A stretch of 64,000 nt of DNA from Terriglobia bacterium (GTDB lineage: Bacteria; Acidobacteriota; Terriglobia; Terriglobales; Acidobacteriaceae), in assembly GCA_020073495.1 (NCBI GenBank), contig JAIQFD010000002.1, positions 434,001-498,000 on the forward strand, in the 5' to 3' direction. The notes under the pieces were generated by a model. The model was not told the origin of the DNA. It saw only the letters and a list, made by a program, of their open reading frames with translations, and made no database searches. The first letter of the stretch is position 1, and every line of letters starts with the position of its first letter. The translations under genes and the position numbers were made by a program. Of the stretch, positions 43,881 through 52,640 are shown piece by piece.

Positions 43881-46043
43881 TTACCAGAGCTTTCGTCGCG
43901 CGAAGTCGTGCACAGCTTCCAAAGTAAGTCCCGCGATACTGCGTCGCCGAACGAATATCTTGGCGTCGCCGGTCATCCCGTCTCGCAGCCGGCCGCCGCC
44001 CCCGGAAACCGTGATAGTCACAGGATAGTACCGGGTGCTCTCGACTCCTGTGTATTCCTCTTCCTCTGAGATCTTTACCGCCTCCCGGGAGGCAGCAGGG
44101 GCGATGCGGGCGACGACTCCCGGTATGGACCGGAAGTATCCCGCGGGGCGGATCACCGCCGGGGCGCCTTGGCGAACGTTGCGCACCAGGGCTTCCGGGA
44201 GATAAACGCGGGCAGAAAAGCTCGAGGTGTCCGCCACTTCGGCGATCTCGCGTCCGGCACCGACGTATGAGCCCATGAGGTCCCCCATGCGGGGCGTCTG
44301 CAGAACGCCGGCGATGGGGCTGGAGATCGTGAGCTCGGTCACCTGGTCGTGCAGCAGTTTTTCACGAACCCCCAGTTCCCGGGATCGCGCCTCAGCCGAC
44401 CCGTAGTCGGCGTAGCGAAGCTGGGCTTCAACGGTGCGCGCCTTCGCCATCGCCGCCTCGGAGCTTACGCGCTCGGCCTCGGACTGCAGGGGCAGGTTGC
44501 GCAGAATGACCAGGGGGGCGCCGGCCTGGACTGAATCGCCTTCTGCGACTCGAACTGCAACCACCGTCCCCGGCACGCGCGCTCGGACTACTGCCCGACG
44601 GGAGGGTTCCAGAATGAATCGACCGTCCACGGTTTCCCGCCACACCGGAGCGAAGAGCAGGACGAGAGCGGCGACAGCCAGAGCAGCGCGATGGCTACCC
44701 GGCCGCAGCCACTCCCGTACACGGTCTTTCTTATCCAAGTAAACAAGTTTCATAAACCTACCAAAGGTCAGGATCCGTGACTTGAAGACCAGCCATGCCA
44801 GAAGACCGGCCGGCACGAATGCCCAGTCCGGACTGTAACTGTGGGCGATGTTGTAGGCGAAATTCACCACTACGAAAAGCAGGGTATAGCCGTACGCGGA
44901 AGATAGGATGGTGTACGGTACGTAGAGCAATTTGCGACGGAAAGTGGTCGCGGGCACATCCACTGGCAAGCGGAAAATATTCCGCCGTACCCAGGCCGAG
45001 AGAAATGCCGTCGAGTTCTCCTTCAGGTCCCCGATCTCCAGCATCTCCGTGAAGATGTAGTAGCCGTCAAGTTTGATCAAAGGATTCAGATTGATGGCCA
45101 CCGGCAGCAAGCCGGATACGAGCATCAGCAGGTAAGCAAAATTGTGGACGGGGGTGCCGGCTGCCGTCCCCCACCAGATGAAGCTGGCCACCGAGCAGAT
45201 CAGCATCGTTATCCAGATCCCGGCCGTCACCGTCGCGATCCGCTGCCACTTGCTGCCGTAGACCCACGCTTCCGTCGTGTCGCAGAAGAACGCCGGCGAG
45301 AGATAGATCAGCAGAAAGCCCATCCGGTGCGCGCCTCCGCCTGTGTGCTTGCAAGCAAAGCCGTGCGCCGTCTCGTGGATCAGACCGATGGTCGCCAGTA
45401 ACACCCAGATCTCCAGGATCGACCCGAAGCCCTTCTCCGAGAAGTTGAACATCTGCATGGTGTCGCGCGCGATCGCGCTCCAGTGCGACGCGAAGATGTA
45501 GACCATGAACGCGAACATGATGAGGTTCAGGGTCACGAACCAGCGGCTGAAAACGAGGTGGCCGATGCGGTCGTGGAGCCAGGTCAGGAAGGGGTCGGGA
45601 TCCCACGCCGAGAACGAGATCTCGGACAGGTCCCCATACTTCGATTTCTTCTTGACGCGTTTTCGGCGCTCCTCCTTCAGTGTCTCCCACAACGCGATGT
45701 TCTTCTCCTGCTCCGACTTGTACCAGTACTTCTCATTGCGAGTCTCGGTGGCAAAACCCTCAATGACGTCCGGGGTACACGGGCTGCCGGTCTGCTGCGC
45801 AAAGAGGTCGGCGATCTCCTCGTAGCTGCGCTGGCCATCGAACAGCTGCAGCAGTGCCCACTGTTGGGGCTCGAACACGTAGTAGTTGTGGATCTCGGGA
45901 ATGAGCAGCAAAACCACGGGGCGGCCTTCCTGGAGCTGCTCCCGCACGATGATGGAGGGATCCACGCGCGGCGGTCGCTCCACGCGGACCGCCTCCGCCG
46001 GCAGTTCCGGCAGCGCTATGTTGAGGGCCTCAAGGATGTTCAT
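43881..46043 (-). CDS. PqqD-like / M50 site-2 protease / HlyD fusion protein
   Basis: 720-aa protein. Residues about 25-90 resemble the PqqD/RRE peptide-binding fold (PRVDPSIIVREQ, FDGQRSYEEIADLF). Helices at 165-460 form an M50 peptidase with HETAH (223-227) and the second motif NLNPLIKLDGYY (about 325). Residues about 465-720 are a HlyD-type adaptor with lipoyl-like halves (ARVPGTVVAVRVAEGDSV; SPIAGVLQTPRMGDLMGSYV). Such proteins are related to YydH/SkfC-type peptide proteases and bacteriocin export. The ATG overlaps the preceding HlyD stop (ATGA). I infer that it binds, cleaves and passes a peptide to the HlyD parts; the NKLAP peptide is the obvious candidate. Confidence 0.88.
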   Translation of the reverse strand: MNILEALNIALPELPAEAVRVERPPRVDPSIIVREQLQEGRPVVLLLIPEIHNYYVFEPQQWALLQLFDGQRSYEEIADLFAQQTGSPCTPDVIEGFATETRNEKYWYKSEQEKNIALWETLKEERRKRVKKKSKYGDLSEISFSAWDPDPFLTWLHDRIGHLVFSRWFVTLNLIMFAFMVYIFASHWSAIARDTMQMFNFSEKGFGSILEIWVLLATIGLIHETAHGFACKHTGGGAHRMGFLLIYLSPAFFCDTTEAWVYGSKWQRIATVTAGIWITMLICSVASFIWWGTAAGTPVHNFAYLLMLVSGLLPVAINLNPLIKLDGYYIFTEMLEIGDLKENSTAFLSAWVRRNIFRLPVDVPATTFRRKLLYVPYTILSSAYGYTLLFVVVNFAYNIAHSYSPDWAFVPAGLLAWLVFKSRILTFGRFMKLVYLDKKDRVREWLRPGSHRAALAVAALVLLFAPVWRETVDGRFILEPSRRAVVRARVPGTVVAVRVAEGDSVQAGAPLVILRNLPLQSEAERVSSEAAMAKARTVEAQLRYADYGSAEARSRELGVREKLLHDQVTELTISSPIAGVLQTPRMGDLMGSYVGAGREIAEVADTSSFSARVYLPEALVRNVRQGAPAVIRPAGYFRSIPGVVARIAPAASREAVKISEEEEYTGVESTRYYPVTITVSGGGGRLRDGMTGDAKIFVRRRSIAGLTLEAVHDFARRKLW

Positions 46044-46939
46044 GGTGCGTGGTCGAGCCGCACGTTAGCCGTCATCCCAGGCCGCATCTCTCCAGGATCT
46101 CCCGTAAGCTCGGCCACGACCTCGATGGTGCCGCTGGAAGGGTCCACGACAGGGCTGATGAGGATGACCTTCGCGGCGTGCTTGATCTCCGGCGCGCTCG
46201 CGGAAATGACGGTCAGCTGTTCTCCCTTCTTTAGCTTTCCGATAAAACGTTCCGGCAGAGTGAACTTCACGCGCAGCGGGGCCACGGCGGTCACCCAGAA
46301 AAGGCGCTCGCCGCTCGCCACCCGCTGGCCGGCCCTGATGTAGCGTCGCGCCACCACTCCATCGAAGGGCGCACGGATGGCTGTCTTCTCGAGCTCGAGC
46401 TCGAGCGAACGCTGCGCTGCGCTGCTCTGTGCCAGCAACTCCTCCATGTTCTTCACGTTCCACTGGTCCGAAATCAGCTTGTAGGAGGCGTGGTCCAGTT
46501 GCTCTTTGGTGATGAGCTGCGCCTCCCACATCTTCTGGGCGCGCTCAAGATCGACTTCGAGCACCTTGAGTTCGGCCTGCCAGTTCTTCAGGTCAGCTTC
46601 CTGGGCCCGGGTCTTTGCCTTCGCTGCATCGAGGTCGGCGGTCAGTTGCCGGTCGTCCAAGCGGGCCAGCAAGTCGCCCTTTTTCACCGTCATTCCCGGC
46701 TCAGCGGAGATCTTCGTGACCACACCATCTCGTTGCGCTTGCACGTCAACCTGGTTTTCCACGATCACCGGGCCCGAGGCGATGAACGGACTCTCAGCCG
46801 CGGGAGTGGACGTCAATGCGGAAGCGGCTTCGGCCTTGGTCGGCAGACCCACTGCCCGCGTCGTTTCTCGGGACGTGTCGCATGCCGTCCACGTGCACAC
46901 GGTGATTGCGACCAATGCTACCAGCAAGGCTCGCCTCAT
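46040..46939 (-). CDS. HlyD-family adaptor lipoprotein
   Basis: 299-aa periplasmic adaptor with a lipoprotein signal (LLVALVAITVCTWTAC, Cys about 19). Lipoyl halves are QAQRDGVVTKISAEPGMTVKKGD and TAIRAPFDGVVARRYIRAGQRV, separated by a coiled coil at about 110-195. AAGGAGG precedes ATG 46939 by 6 nt; the longer frame enters the upstream gene. It lies 11 nt after the GAF-HlyD gene and overlaps the M50 gene. No ABC or RND pump gene is present, which is unusual for HlyD adaptors. Confidence 0.88.
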   Translation of the reverse strand: MRRALLVALVAITVCTWTACDTSRETTRAVGLPTKAEAASALTSTPAAESPFIASGPVIVENQVDVQAQRDGVVTKISAEPGMTVKKGDLLARLDDRQLTADLDAAKAKTRAQEADLKNWQAELKVLEVDLERAQKMWEAQLITKEQLDHASYKLISDQWNVKNMEELLAQSSAAQRSLELELEKTAIRAPFDGVVARRYIRAGQRVASGERLFWVTAVAPLRVKFTLPERFIGKLKKGEQLTVISASAPEIKHAAKVILISPVVDPSSGTIEVVAELTGDPGEMRPGMTANVRLDHAP

Positions 46940-46950
46940 TTTCGGCCTCC

Positions 46951-49356
46951 TTACCACCCGACCCATGACCATACCTTCTCCCAGATCCACATTGTCGGCC
47001 GGCGCAGGAGTACAAAGCCTGCGGAGTGCCAGCCGGTACTGATCTTACTTCGGCCCTGCATACCCGCCCGGATGAGACCTTCAGCATTGGGAACGCTGAC
47101 GCGGGCGAAGAACATCCGCTGGTTCCCCACAAGCTGACTCTTGGGGCTGAGCACGACGACGTCGCCGCGGAATGTCTTGGTCGGGAAGCCCTCGAGCTTC
47201 ACGACTGCCTTCTCGCCGAGCTGAAGCAGGTTCACGTCCTTCTCATCCAGGGCGATGTCCATGACAGCGTGCGAGTTATCCACGACTTCGGCGAAGGTGT
47301 CGCCGTACGCCAAGCGTCTTCCCGCAAGGTTCTCCACATGGGGAGTGGCTACGACGCCGTTGATCGGAGAGCGCAAGTTGGTCTTCTCGAGGCGCTCCTT
47401 GGCGCGCGCAAGTTCCGCCGTCCAGTAGTTGACTTGGACCTGCTGAATGCCGGCCTCGGTGCCGTCGTTGCGGGCAAGGGCTTGGTTCATCCTCAGCGTC
47501 GACTCCTCGCGCTTGGCCTGCGCTGCCAACACCGCAGCACGGAAATCCCAGTCGTCTAGCTTGGCGAGAATGGTCCCTTGCGCGACGAGATCGCCTTCTC
47601 GCACAAGAACACGCTGTACCACTCCTTCGACCTCGGGCTGGATCTGAGCGGTATGTGCTGGGGCCACGGATGCTGTGCCGTCCACTCTCATCGGGAGGGG
47701 GAACACGGCGAGGAAGAGCACTGCAGCCGCGGCGAGGACCATGGCTGCCTTCTGCCGGCTCTTCTCCATCGCGAGGAACTTCTGTTTCCTGTGGAGCAGC
47801 GGCTCCAGCACCCCGATGAAGGGCACCTCGGTGTACATCTGCGCGTTACGCAGCGCCACCGTTGCCTGGCTTACCAGCACTTTGATCATCTCCAAATGGA
47901 CCAGGCTGAGGAACCCGGGATCGCTGCTCTCGAAACTCAGTATGCCGACCCGTCCCTGGTCATCGGTGAGAGGGAGCGCATAGAATCCCCGCGCGCCGGT
48001 TTCCGCGAAGTATTCTCTGAACTTGGCTCGCGTCTCTTCGCGTTCGGCATCGATCTCTTCATCACGTTGCGTGATCCATATCTCTTCTTTCGATATCGAT
48101 GCCCACTGCAGCAATTGATCCAGGCGTCGGATGCTCGGGTCGTTTCGGTCGATCTGGGGCATGCCTGACACGGCGCCCAGCTGCAGCTTGCCGCTCTTTT
48201 CGATCGCGATCGCAGCCCGCTCATACGGGATCACGGCCTGAGGACCGTTCACGATGGTCTGCATGACCCGATCGAGGTTCAGCGTCGAGGTGATCTCCTG
48301 GCTGACCTTGACCAGCGTTTCCAGGATCTCCACCTTGCGTTCCGCCTGGAGCAGGCTGGCATTGTGCAAGGCGTTGCTGGCCGTCTCGCACATGGTGGTG
48401 AGCAGGAACTGCTCGTCTTCGTCGAAGGCCGTGCCGTCGGTCCGGTTGATGGCCTCGACCACGCCCACCAGCGACCCACGGTCCATGACCGGGGCCGCGA
48501 CAAGGGTGAACACCGCGCCCTCTTCAACCCCCTGGTTCCGGCGCGCCAGGCGTTCGTCATTCGGGTCCTCGATGAGCACCGGTTCGCCTGAATCGGAAAT
48601 GTCTCCCGCCACGCCTTCGCCGGGCCGCTGCTGCGCGCCGATGGCGGCGGTTATGTCAACGCCCGCTTGGCTCGTCAGCGCCACGCCGTCGCCCCCCACC
48701 ATCCACAGGTTCACCGCCTGGACGTTCATGATCTCGTGGAATTTCGACGTGATCATGTTCATGAGGTCGTCCATCTCGAGGTTTGAGTTGAAGACCTTTT
48801 CCAGGTCGTACATCTGGGTGATGCGGGTCAGCGACTCGAGCTGGGTGTTGCGCTCGTTCTCGTAGGCCATGCCGGTGGCCAGTGCCACGGCGGCGTATCC
48901 TGCGATCTCCTCGATGATGCTGACGTGGGCCGCGGTAAGCGGCTTGTCGAAGGTGACGACCTCGATGGCTCCGATCAGCATGTCGTCGAGCGCCAGCGGC
49001 ACGACCGCCAGCGACGTCATGGTGCGCCGGATGTTCAGGTGCGCGTAGGTTTCGCGCGTCAGGTCTTTGACGGCATACAACACCGATTCCAGCTTGCCCG
49101 GGATGGCGCTCAGCGTGCCCGCGTCGAACGGAACCGTGGGGTCGTTCAGCGAGATGTCGCCCACGGTCGCCTTCGGTACCCACTCGGGGTTATTTTCGGG
49201 GTCGGGAACGATGTACACGACCACTCCGCTGTCGGGAATCAATTCGGCCACCTGCGCCGCGGTCAGTCGGGCACGCGGTTCGACCTCGCGTTGGGCCAAA
49301 AGGGCGGCGGCGAATTCCTCAAGCGGGACGGCGAATCCCGGTTTCTGAGTCGCCAT
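46951..49356 (-). CDS. Triple-GAF membrane protein with periplasmic HlyD domain
   Basis: 801 aa. The cytosolic half contains three GAF-like domains (about 25-165, 190-345 and 350-515; e.g. RGFYALPLTDDQGRVGILSFES in the last). A membrane helix at about 550-572 (AAMVLAAAAVLFLAVFPL) leads to a periplasmic HlyD adaptor (575-770: IQPEVEGVVQRVLVREGD; NLRSPINGVVATPHVENLAG) and a tryptophan-rich end. I know no standard family with this order; it suggests that export is gated by an intracellular small ligand. GAGGAGG lies 9 nt before the ATG. First gene of the export operon, behind a TTGACA/TATAGT promoter. Confidence 0.87.
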   Translation of the reverse strand: MATQKPGFAVPLEEFAAALLAQREVEPRARLTAAQVAELIPDSGVVVYIVPDPENNPEWVPKATVGDISLNDPTVPFDAGTLSAIPGKLESVLYAVKDLTRETYAHLNIRRTMTSLAVVPLALDDMLIGAIEVVTFDKPLTAAHVSIIEEIAGYAAVALATGMAYENERNTQLESLTRITQMYDLEKVFNSNLEMDDLMNMITSKFHEIMNVQAVNLWMVGGDGVALTSQAGVDITAAIGAQQRPGEGVAGDISDSGEPVLIEDPNDERLARRNQGVEEGAVFTLVAAPVMDRGSLVGVVEAINRTDGTAFDEDEQFLLTTMCETASNALHNASLLQAERKVEILETLVKVSQEITSTLNLDRVMQTIVNGPQAVIPYERAAIAIEKSGKLQLGAVSGMPQIDRNDPSIRRLDQLLQWASISKEEIWITQRDEEIDAEREETRAKFREYFAETGARGFYALPLTDDQGRVGILSFESSDPGFLSLVHLEMIKVLVSQATVALRNAQMYTEVPFIGVLEPLLHRKQKFLAMEKSRQKAAMVLAAAAVLFLAVFPLPMRVDGTASVAPAHTAQIQPEVEGVVQRVLVREGDLVAQGTILAKLDDWDFRAAVLAAQAKREESTLRMNQALARNDGTEAGIQQVQVNYWTAELARAKERLEKTNLRSPINGVVATPHVENLAGRRLAYGDTFAEVVDNSHAVMDIALDEKDVNLLQLGEKAVVKLEGFPTKTFRGDVVVLSPKSQLVGNQRMFFARVSVPNAEGLIRAGMQGRSKISTGWHSAGFVLLRRPTMWIWEKVWSWVGW

Positions 49357-49453
49357 GCGAGCGGTCCTCCTCGGGACTGCGCAGATCAGGACATGAGTGG
49401 GGGAGACTGTAGTACTTGCAAAAATCCTGTGCTTCTCTTACCTTGTGCGGCGC

Positions 49454-49482
49454 ACTATAACAACGGGTACATCGGGTGTCAA
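49454..49482 (-). promoter_or_regulatory. Sigma-70 promoter of the GAF-HlyD/M50 operon
   Basis: Minus strand TTGACA (49482-49477), 17-nt spacer, TATAGT (49459-49454). It directs the leftward operon starting at 49356, so export genes appear to be under housekeeping sigma while the peptide gene is under sigma-54. Confidence 0.75.
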
Positions 49483-49550
49483 CGCGCGGCCGCGGCGTGA
49501 AATGCCCGTCTATTGCGGCGTTGCCGCGTCGCCGCGCCGGAGGAGACCAT

Positions 49551-49889
49551 TTGGATATCAGCGTTCTCAAGCGTTCTGGCGTGCAGGTCATCAAGCTGAG
49601 GGGCGACCTGAAGATCGGAGAAGCGGTGGATGAGTTCCGCCACACGATCGAGGAACTGCTCGCGAGCGGCGACGCCCGGCTGGTGGTCAGCATCGGCGAG
49701 GTGCCCATGATCGACTCCAGCGGCATCGGCGTGCTGGTGCGCTCGCTGACCACGGCCAAGCAGAAGGGTGGATCCCTCAAACTGGTGAACCCCTCCAAGC
49801 TCGCCCTGCAGACCCTGAAGATCGTCGGCCTGCTCGCCCTGTTCGAAGTGTTCGATGACGAAGCCGCGGCGGTCGAGTCTTACAGCTAG
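49551..49889 (+). CDS. STAS-domain anti-sigma factor antagonist
   Basis: 112-aa SpoIIAA-like protein. The phosphorylatable serine lies in IDSSGIGVLVRSL at about 58-70. STAS proteins bind anti-sigma kinases in partner-switching. TTG at 49551 has GGAGGAG five nt upstream (AGGAG-accat-TTG) and gives a normal length; the upstream extension is Arg-rich and unlike STAS. The gene overlaps the HAD gene by 35 nt. Its partner kinase is not in the window. Confidence 0.9.
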   Translation: MDISVLKRSGVQVIKLRGDLKIGEAVDEFRHTIEELLASGDARLVVSIGEVPMIDSSGIGVLVRSLTTAKQKGGSLKLVNPSKLALQTLKIVGLLALFEVFDDEAAAVESYS

Positions 49890-50628
49890 GCGGCGGAAGG
49901 GCCCGGGGGCGCGCCGCCTTCCGCGCATCAGCGTCGCCGTCTTCGATCTCGACGACACTCTCTACGACTGCCTGACGCAGCGCGTGCGCGCCGCCCACCG
50001 GTACGCCGCCGAGGCCATGGCTCGCGCCGGCATTCCCGCCTCCAGCGACCAGATCTTCCGTCTGCGCATGAAAGCTTATGCGAGGGACCCACAGCTCGCG
50101 CACATCGATGGCGCAGTGTGCGACCGCTACGACGTCAAGAATCGTGAAGAGCTCACCCGCATATCGCGCGAGGCCTTCTTCTCCCTTCCAGTAGGGAAGC
50201 TGACGCTGTTCCGCGGGTCGCGCAAGGTGCTGCGCGAAATGCGGAGGCGAGGCGTGCGCGTGTTCGTGGTGAGCTATGGCATCCCCGAGACCCAGCGCGC
50301 CAAGGCAGCCGCGCTCGGACTGGACCGCGAGCCCGCCGTCGAGCGCATTTTCTTTGCCGACCGCGCCAGGATCGTGACCAAGGATTCGGCGTTCCAGGAC
50401 ATTCTGCGCATCACCGGCGCCGACCCGAAGAACGTGCTGGTCATCGGCGACCGCTACTCCGGCGAGATCCGGGCAGGGAACTCGCTGGGCTTGCACACTG
50501 TCCACATCCAGGGCGGCGAATTCGCCAAGCTGAGGCCGTCAGGCCCGGAGGAAAGGCCAGACTTCGAGATCCGCAAGATCGATGAAGTCCTGAAGCTTCC
50601 CTTTAAGTTCGGGACAAAAAGCACTTGA
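49855..50628 (+). CDS. HAD-superfamily hydrolase (5'-nucleotidase-like)
   Basis: 257 aa with the catalytic motif FDLDDTLYD at about 29-37, the helix cap REAFFSLPVGKLTLFRGSRKVL and motif IV VLVIGDRYSGEIRAGNSLG near 205-223. The architecture resembles pyrimidine 5'-nucleotidases and phosphoglycolate-phosphatase-like enzymes; the substrate is unassigned. ATG 49855 overlaps the STAS gene by 35 nt. The first 25 residues are basic and probably partly disordered. It is followed by an acidobacterial palindromic repeat. Confidence 0.85.
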   Translation: MTKPRRSSLTARRRKGPGARRLPRISVAVFDLDDTLYDCLTQRVRAAHRYAAEAMARAGIPASSDQIFRLRMKAYARDPQLAHIDGAVCDRYDVKNREELTRISREAFFSLPVGKLTLFRGSRKVLREMRRRGVRVFVVSYGIPETQRAKAAALGLDREPAVERIFFADRARIVTKDSAFQDILRITGADPKNVLVIGDRYSGEIRAGNSLGLHTVHIQGGEFAKLRPSGPEERPDFEIRKIDEVLKLPFKFGTKST

Positions 50629-50631
50629 CTG

Positions 50632-50706
50632 CAGAGATCACGGAGAGCGTAGAGAAGAGGAAATCTTAGGATTCCTCTGCGACCTCTGCGGTTGAATCTT
50701 TCGCTG
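50632..50706. repeat. Palindromic repeat of GCAGAG/CTCTGC units
   Basis: GCAGAGATCACGGAGAGCG faces CCTCTGCGACCTCTGCGG. The same element with the same end, CTGCGGT(T/C)GAAT(C/G)TTTC, recurs at 61003-61090. It lies between the HAD gene and miaB. Confidence 0.65.
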
Positions 50707-50724
50707 CGATATACTCACAGAGGG

Positions 50725-52047
50725 ATGGCTGCCAGCAGCGCCAGGACGTTCTACATCGAGACCTTCGGCTGTCAGATGAACTTCCACGATTCGGAGAAGG
50801 TCATCGGCACCCTGATGAGCCAGGGGTATCGGCAGGTGGAGGAGGTCGAAGATGCCGGCCTAATCCTTTACAACACCTGCTCCATCCGCGATAAGGCGGA
50901 GCAGAAGGTCTTCCACAGGCTAGCCGATTTCCGCGCCCTGCAGCGGCAGGGCAAGCGCTTCGGCGTGCTCGGCTGCGTCGCCCAGCAGGAAGGCGACAAG
51001 ATTTTCGAGCGCGCCCCGCACGTGTCGCTGGTCTGCGGCTCAGCCTCGTACCGCAACCTGCCGGATATGCTGGTACAGATCGAGGCAGGGGATTCGCGCG
51101 TCACTGGCTTGGACGATCGCCAGACCGGCGAGACCTTCGAGACCGAGTTCACGGCCCGCTCGAACCCGCACCGCGGCTACATCACCATCATCGAGGGGTG
51201 CGACAAGTTCTGCGCCTTCTGCGTGGTGCCCTACACCCGCGGCAAGGAGCGTAGCCGCATCTCGGAATCGATCCTGGCCGAAGCCCGCCGGATGGCCGAC
51301 CAGGGTTTCACCGAGGTCCAGCTCCTCGGTCAGAACGTGAACTCTTACCGCGACCCCTCCGGCAAGAAAACCTTCGCCGAGCTTCTGGCGGCCGTTGGGG
51401 AAGTCCCCGGCATCCGTCGCGTGCGTTTCACCACCTCGCATCCGCGCGACTTCACGAAGGACATCGTCGAGGCCATTGACGCGGTTCCCAGCCTATGCGA
51501 TCACGTCCATCTGCCGGTGCAGAGCGGCTCCACCCGTTTGTTGGGCCTGATGGCCCGCGAGTACTCTCGGGAGCAGTACCTGGAGCGCATCGGCTGGATC
51601 AAGGCAGGGAAGCGCCCGATCAGCATTACCACCGACGTGATCGTCGGCTTTCCGGGCGAGACCGAACAGGACTTCGAGCAGACCATCACCCTGTTGGACC
51701 AAGTTGGCTACGACGGCATCTTTTCCTTCAAGTACTCGCCGCGGCCGAATACTCCCGCCCTGACGATGCCCGACAGCATCCCCGACGCCGAGAAATCGCA
51801 CCGCCTCAGTATCCTGAACGAGCGTCAGCGCGAGATCCAGAGGGAGCGTTACCTGAAGCACATCGGCGAGACTGTTGAAGTGATGGTTGAAGGGAAGAAC
51901 GGCCGCGGCCAGGTCATCGGCCGCACCTCGCAGAACAAGACCCTCAACTTCACGCACGGGCAACTCATCGATCCGGCTCTGGGTTCTTACGTGCAGGTGC
52001 GCGTGACCCAAAGTTTTCCCAACAGCCTCGTGGGCGAGATGGTATAG
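50725..52047 (+). CDS. miaB: tRNA-2-methylthio-N6-dimethylallyladenosine synthase
   Basis: Radical SAM methylthiotransferase acting on i6A37 of tRNAs reading UNN codons. It is 440 aa. N-terminal cluster cysteines: TFGCQMN, YNTCSIR, LGCVAQ. The radical SAM motif is CDKFCAFC (about 156-163), followed by VPYTRGKERSR; TRAM domain at about 375-438. ATG 50725 has CAGAGGG upstream; the frame start at 50692 lies in the repeat. A GATATACT -10-like box precedes it. Confidence 0.95.
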   Translation: MAASSARTFYIETFGCQMNFHDSEKVIGTLMSQGYRQVEEVEDAGLILYNTCSIRDKAEQKVFHRLADFRALQRQGKRFGVLGCVAQQEGDKIFERAPHVSLVCGSASYRNLPDMLVQIEAGDSRVTGLDDRQTGETFETEFTARSNPHRGYITIIEGCDKFCAFCVVPYTRGKERSRISESILAEARRMADQGFTEVQLLGQNVNSYRDPSGKKTFAELLAAVGEVPGIRRVRFTTSHPRDFTKDIVEAIDAVPSLCDHVHLPVQSGSTRLLGLMAREYSREQYLERIGWIKAGKRPISITTDVIVGFPGETEQDFEQTITLLDQVGYDGIFSFKYSPRPNTPALTMPDSIPDAEKSHRLSILNERQREIQRERYLKHIGETVEVMVEGKNGRGQVIGRTSQNKTLNFTHGQLIDPALGSYVQVRVTQSFPNSLVGEMV

Positions 52048-52070
52048 GCTAGGCGGCATAGGAGGGCATG

Positions 52071-52559
52071 ATGGCCGAAGTCGAGATGAAAATCCGCGGG
52101 CTGATGATGGATCCCGTCACCAACATGCCCATCGTGATCCTGAAAGATGTCTCGGGGGACGCCGTGCTGCCCATCTGGGTCGGCATCTACGAGGCCAATG
52201 CCATCGCGCTGGAGATCGAGAAGGTCACCACGCCCCGGCCCATGACCCACGACCTGATCAAGAACCTGCTCACCGGGCTGGAAGCGCGCGTGCACAAGGT
52301 GGTGGTCAACGACCTTCGCGAGGACACCTTTTTCGCCGTCATATGGATGGAGCAGGACGGCAAGGTGATCAGCGTGGATTCGCGGCCCTCGGACGCCCTC
52401 GCCCTGGCCCTGCGCCTGGATTGCCCCATCTTCGTCGAGGACCAGGTGCTGAAGACCTCCAAGCTGGCCAACTCCGTCTCCGACCGCGTGTCGAATGAGG
52501 AGCTGCGCAAGTGGCTGGAGAACCTCAACGACGAAGACCTGGGGCGCTACAAGATGTGA
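52071..52559 (+). CDS. DUF151 bifunctional nuclease family protein
   Basis: 162-aa protein of the BFN/DUF151 family, first shown in Thermotoga and plants and reported to degrade RNA and DNA. Seen: MKIRGLMMDPVTNMPIVILKD, VLPIWVGIYEANAIALEIE (about 32-50), the short HDLIKNLL, VVVNDLREDTFFAVI and SRPSDALALALRL; these last blocks are diagnostic. AGGAGG lies 2 nt before ATG 52068 and 5 nt before ATG 52071; I choose the latter. Follows miaB closely (23 nt), perhaps the same operon. Confidence 0.92.
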   Translation: MAEVEMKIRGLMMDPVTNMPIVILKDVSGDAVLPIWVGIYEANAIALEIEKVTTPRPMTHDLIKNLLTGLEARVHKVVVNDLREDTFFAVIWMEQDGKVISVDSRPSDALALALRLDCPIFVEDQVLKTSKLANSVSDRVSNEELRKWLENLNDEDLGRYKM

Positions 52560-52567
52560 CGCCACTT

Positions 52568-52589
52568 GGCGGGGCGTCTGAGCCCCGCC
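52568..52589 (+). terminator. Hairpin after the DUF151 gene, possible terminator
   Basis: Perfect 8-bp stem GGCGGGGC/GCCCCGCC with a GTCTGA loop, 8 nt after the stop. No U-run, so termination is uncertain. Confidence 0.4.
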
Positions 52590-52592
52590 GGC

Positions 52593-52637
52593 GTCATCCT
52601 GAGCGAGCGGCGCCAGCCGCGAGTCGAAGGATCTCTA
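52593..52637 (+). repeat. GTCATCCTGAG...GTCGAAGGATCTCT intergenic repeat
   Basis: GTCATCCTGAGCGAGCGGCG and AGTCGAAGGATCTCT are the recognisable ends of a dispersed repeat known from many acidobacterial and other genomes. It is directly before the next small gene. Confidence 0.7.
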
Positions 52638-52640
52638 CAA

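Noticed and set aside
49400-49440. Sigma-54 promoter for the GAF-HlyD operon
   Set aside because: A TTGCA exists on the minus strand, but the GG of the -24 element is missing; the TTGACA/TATAGT pair is much better.
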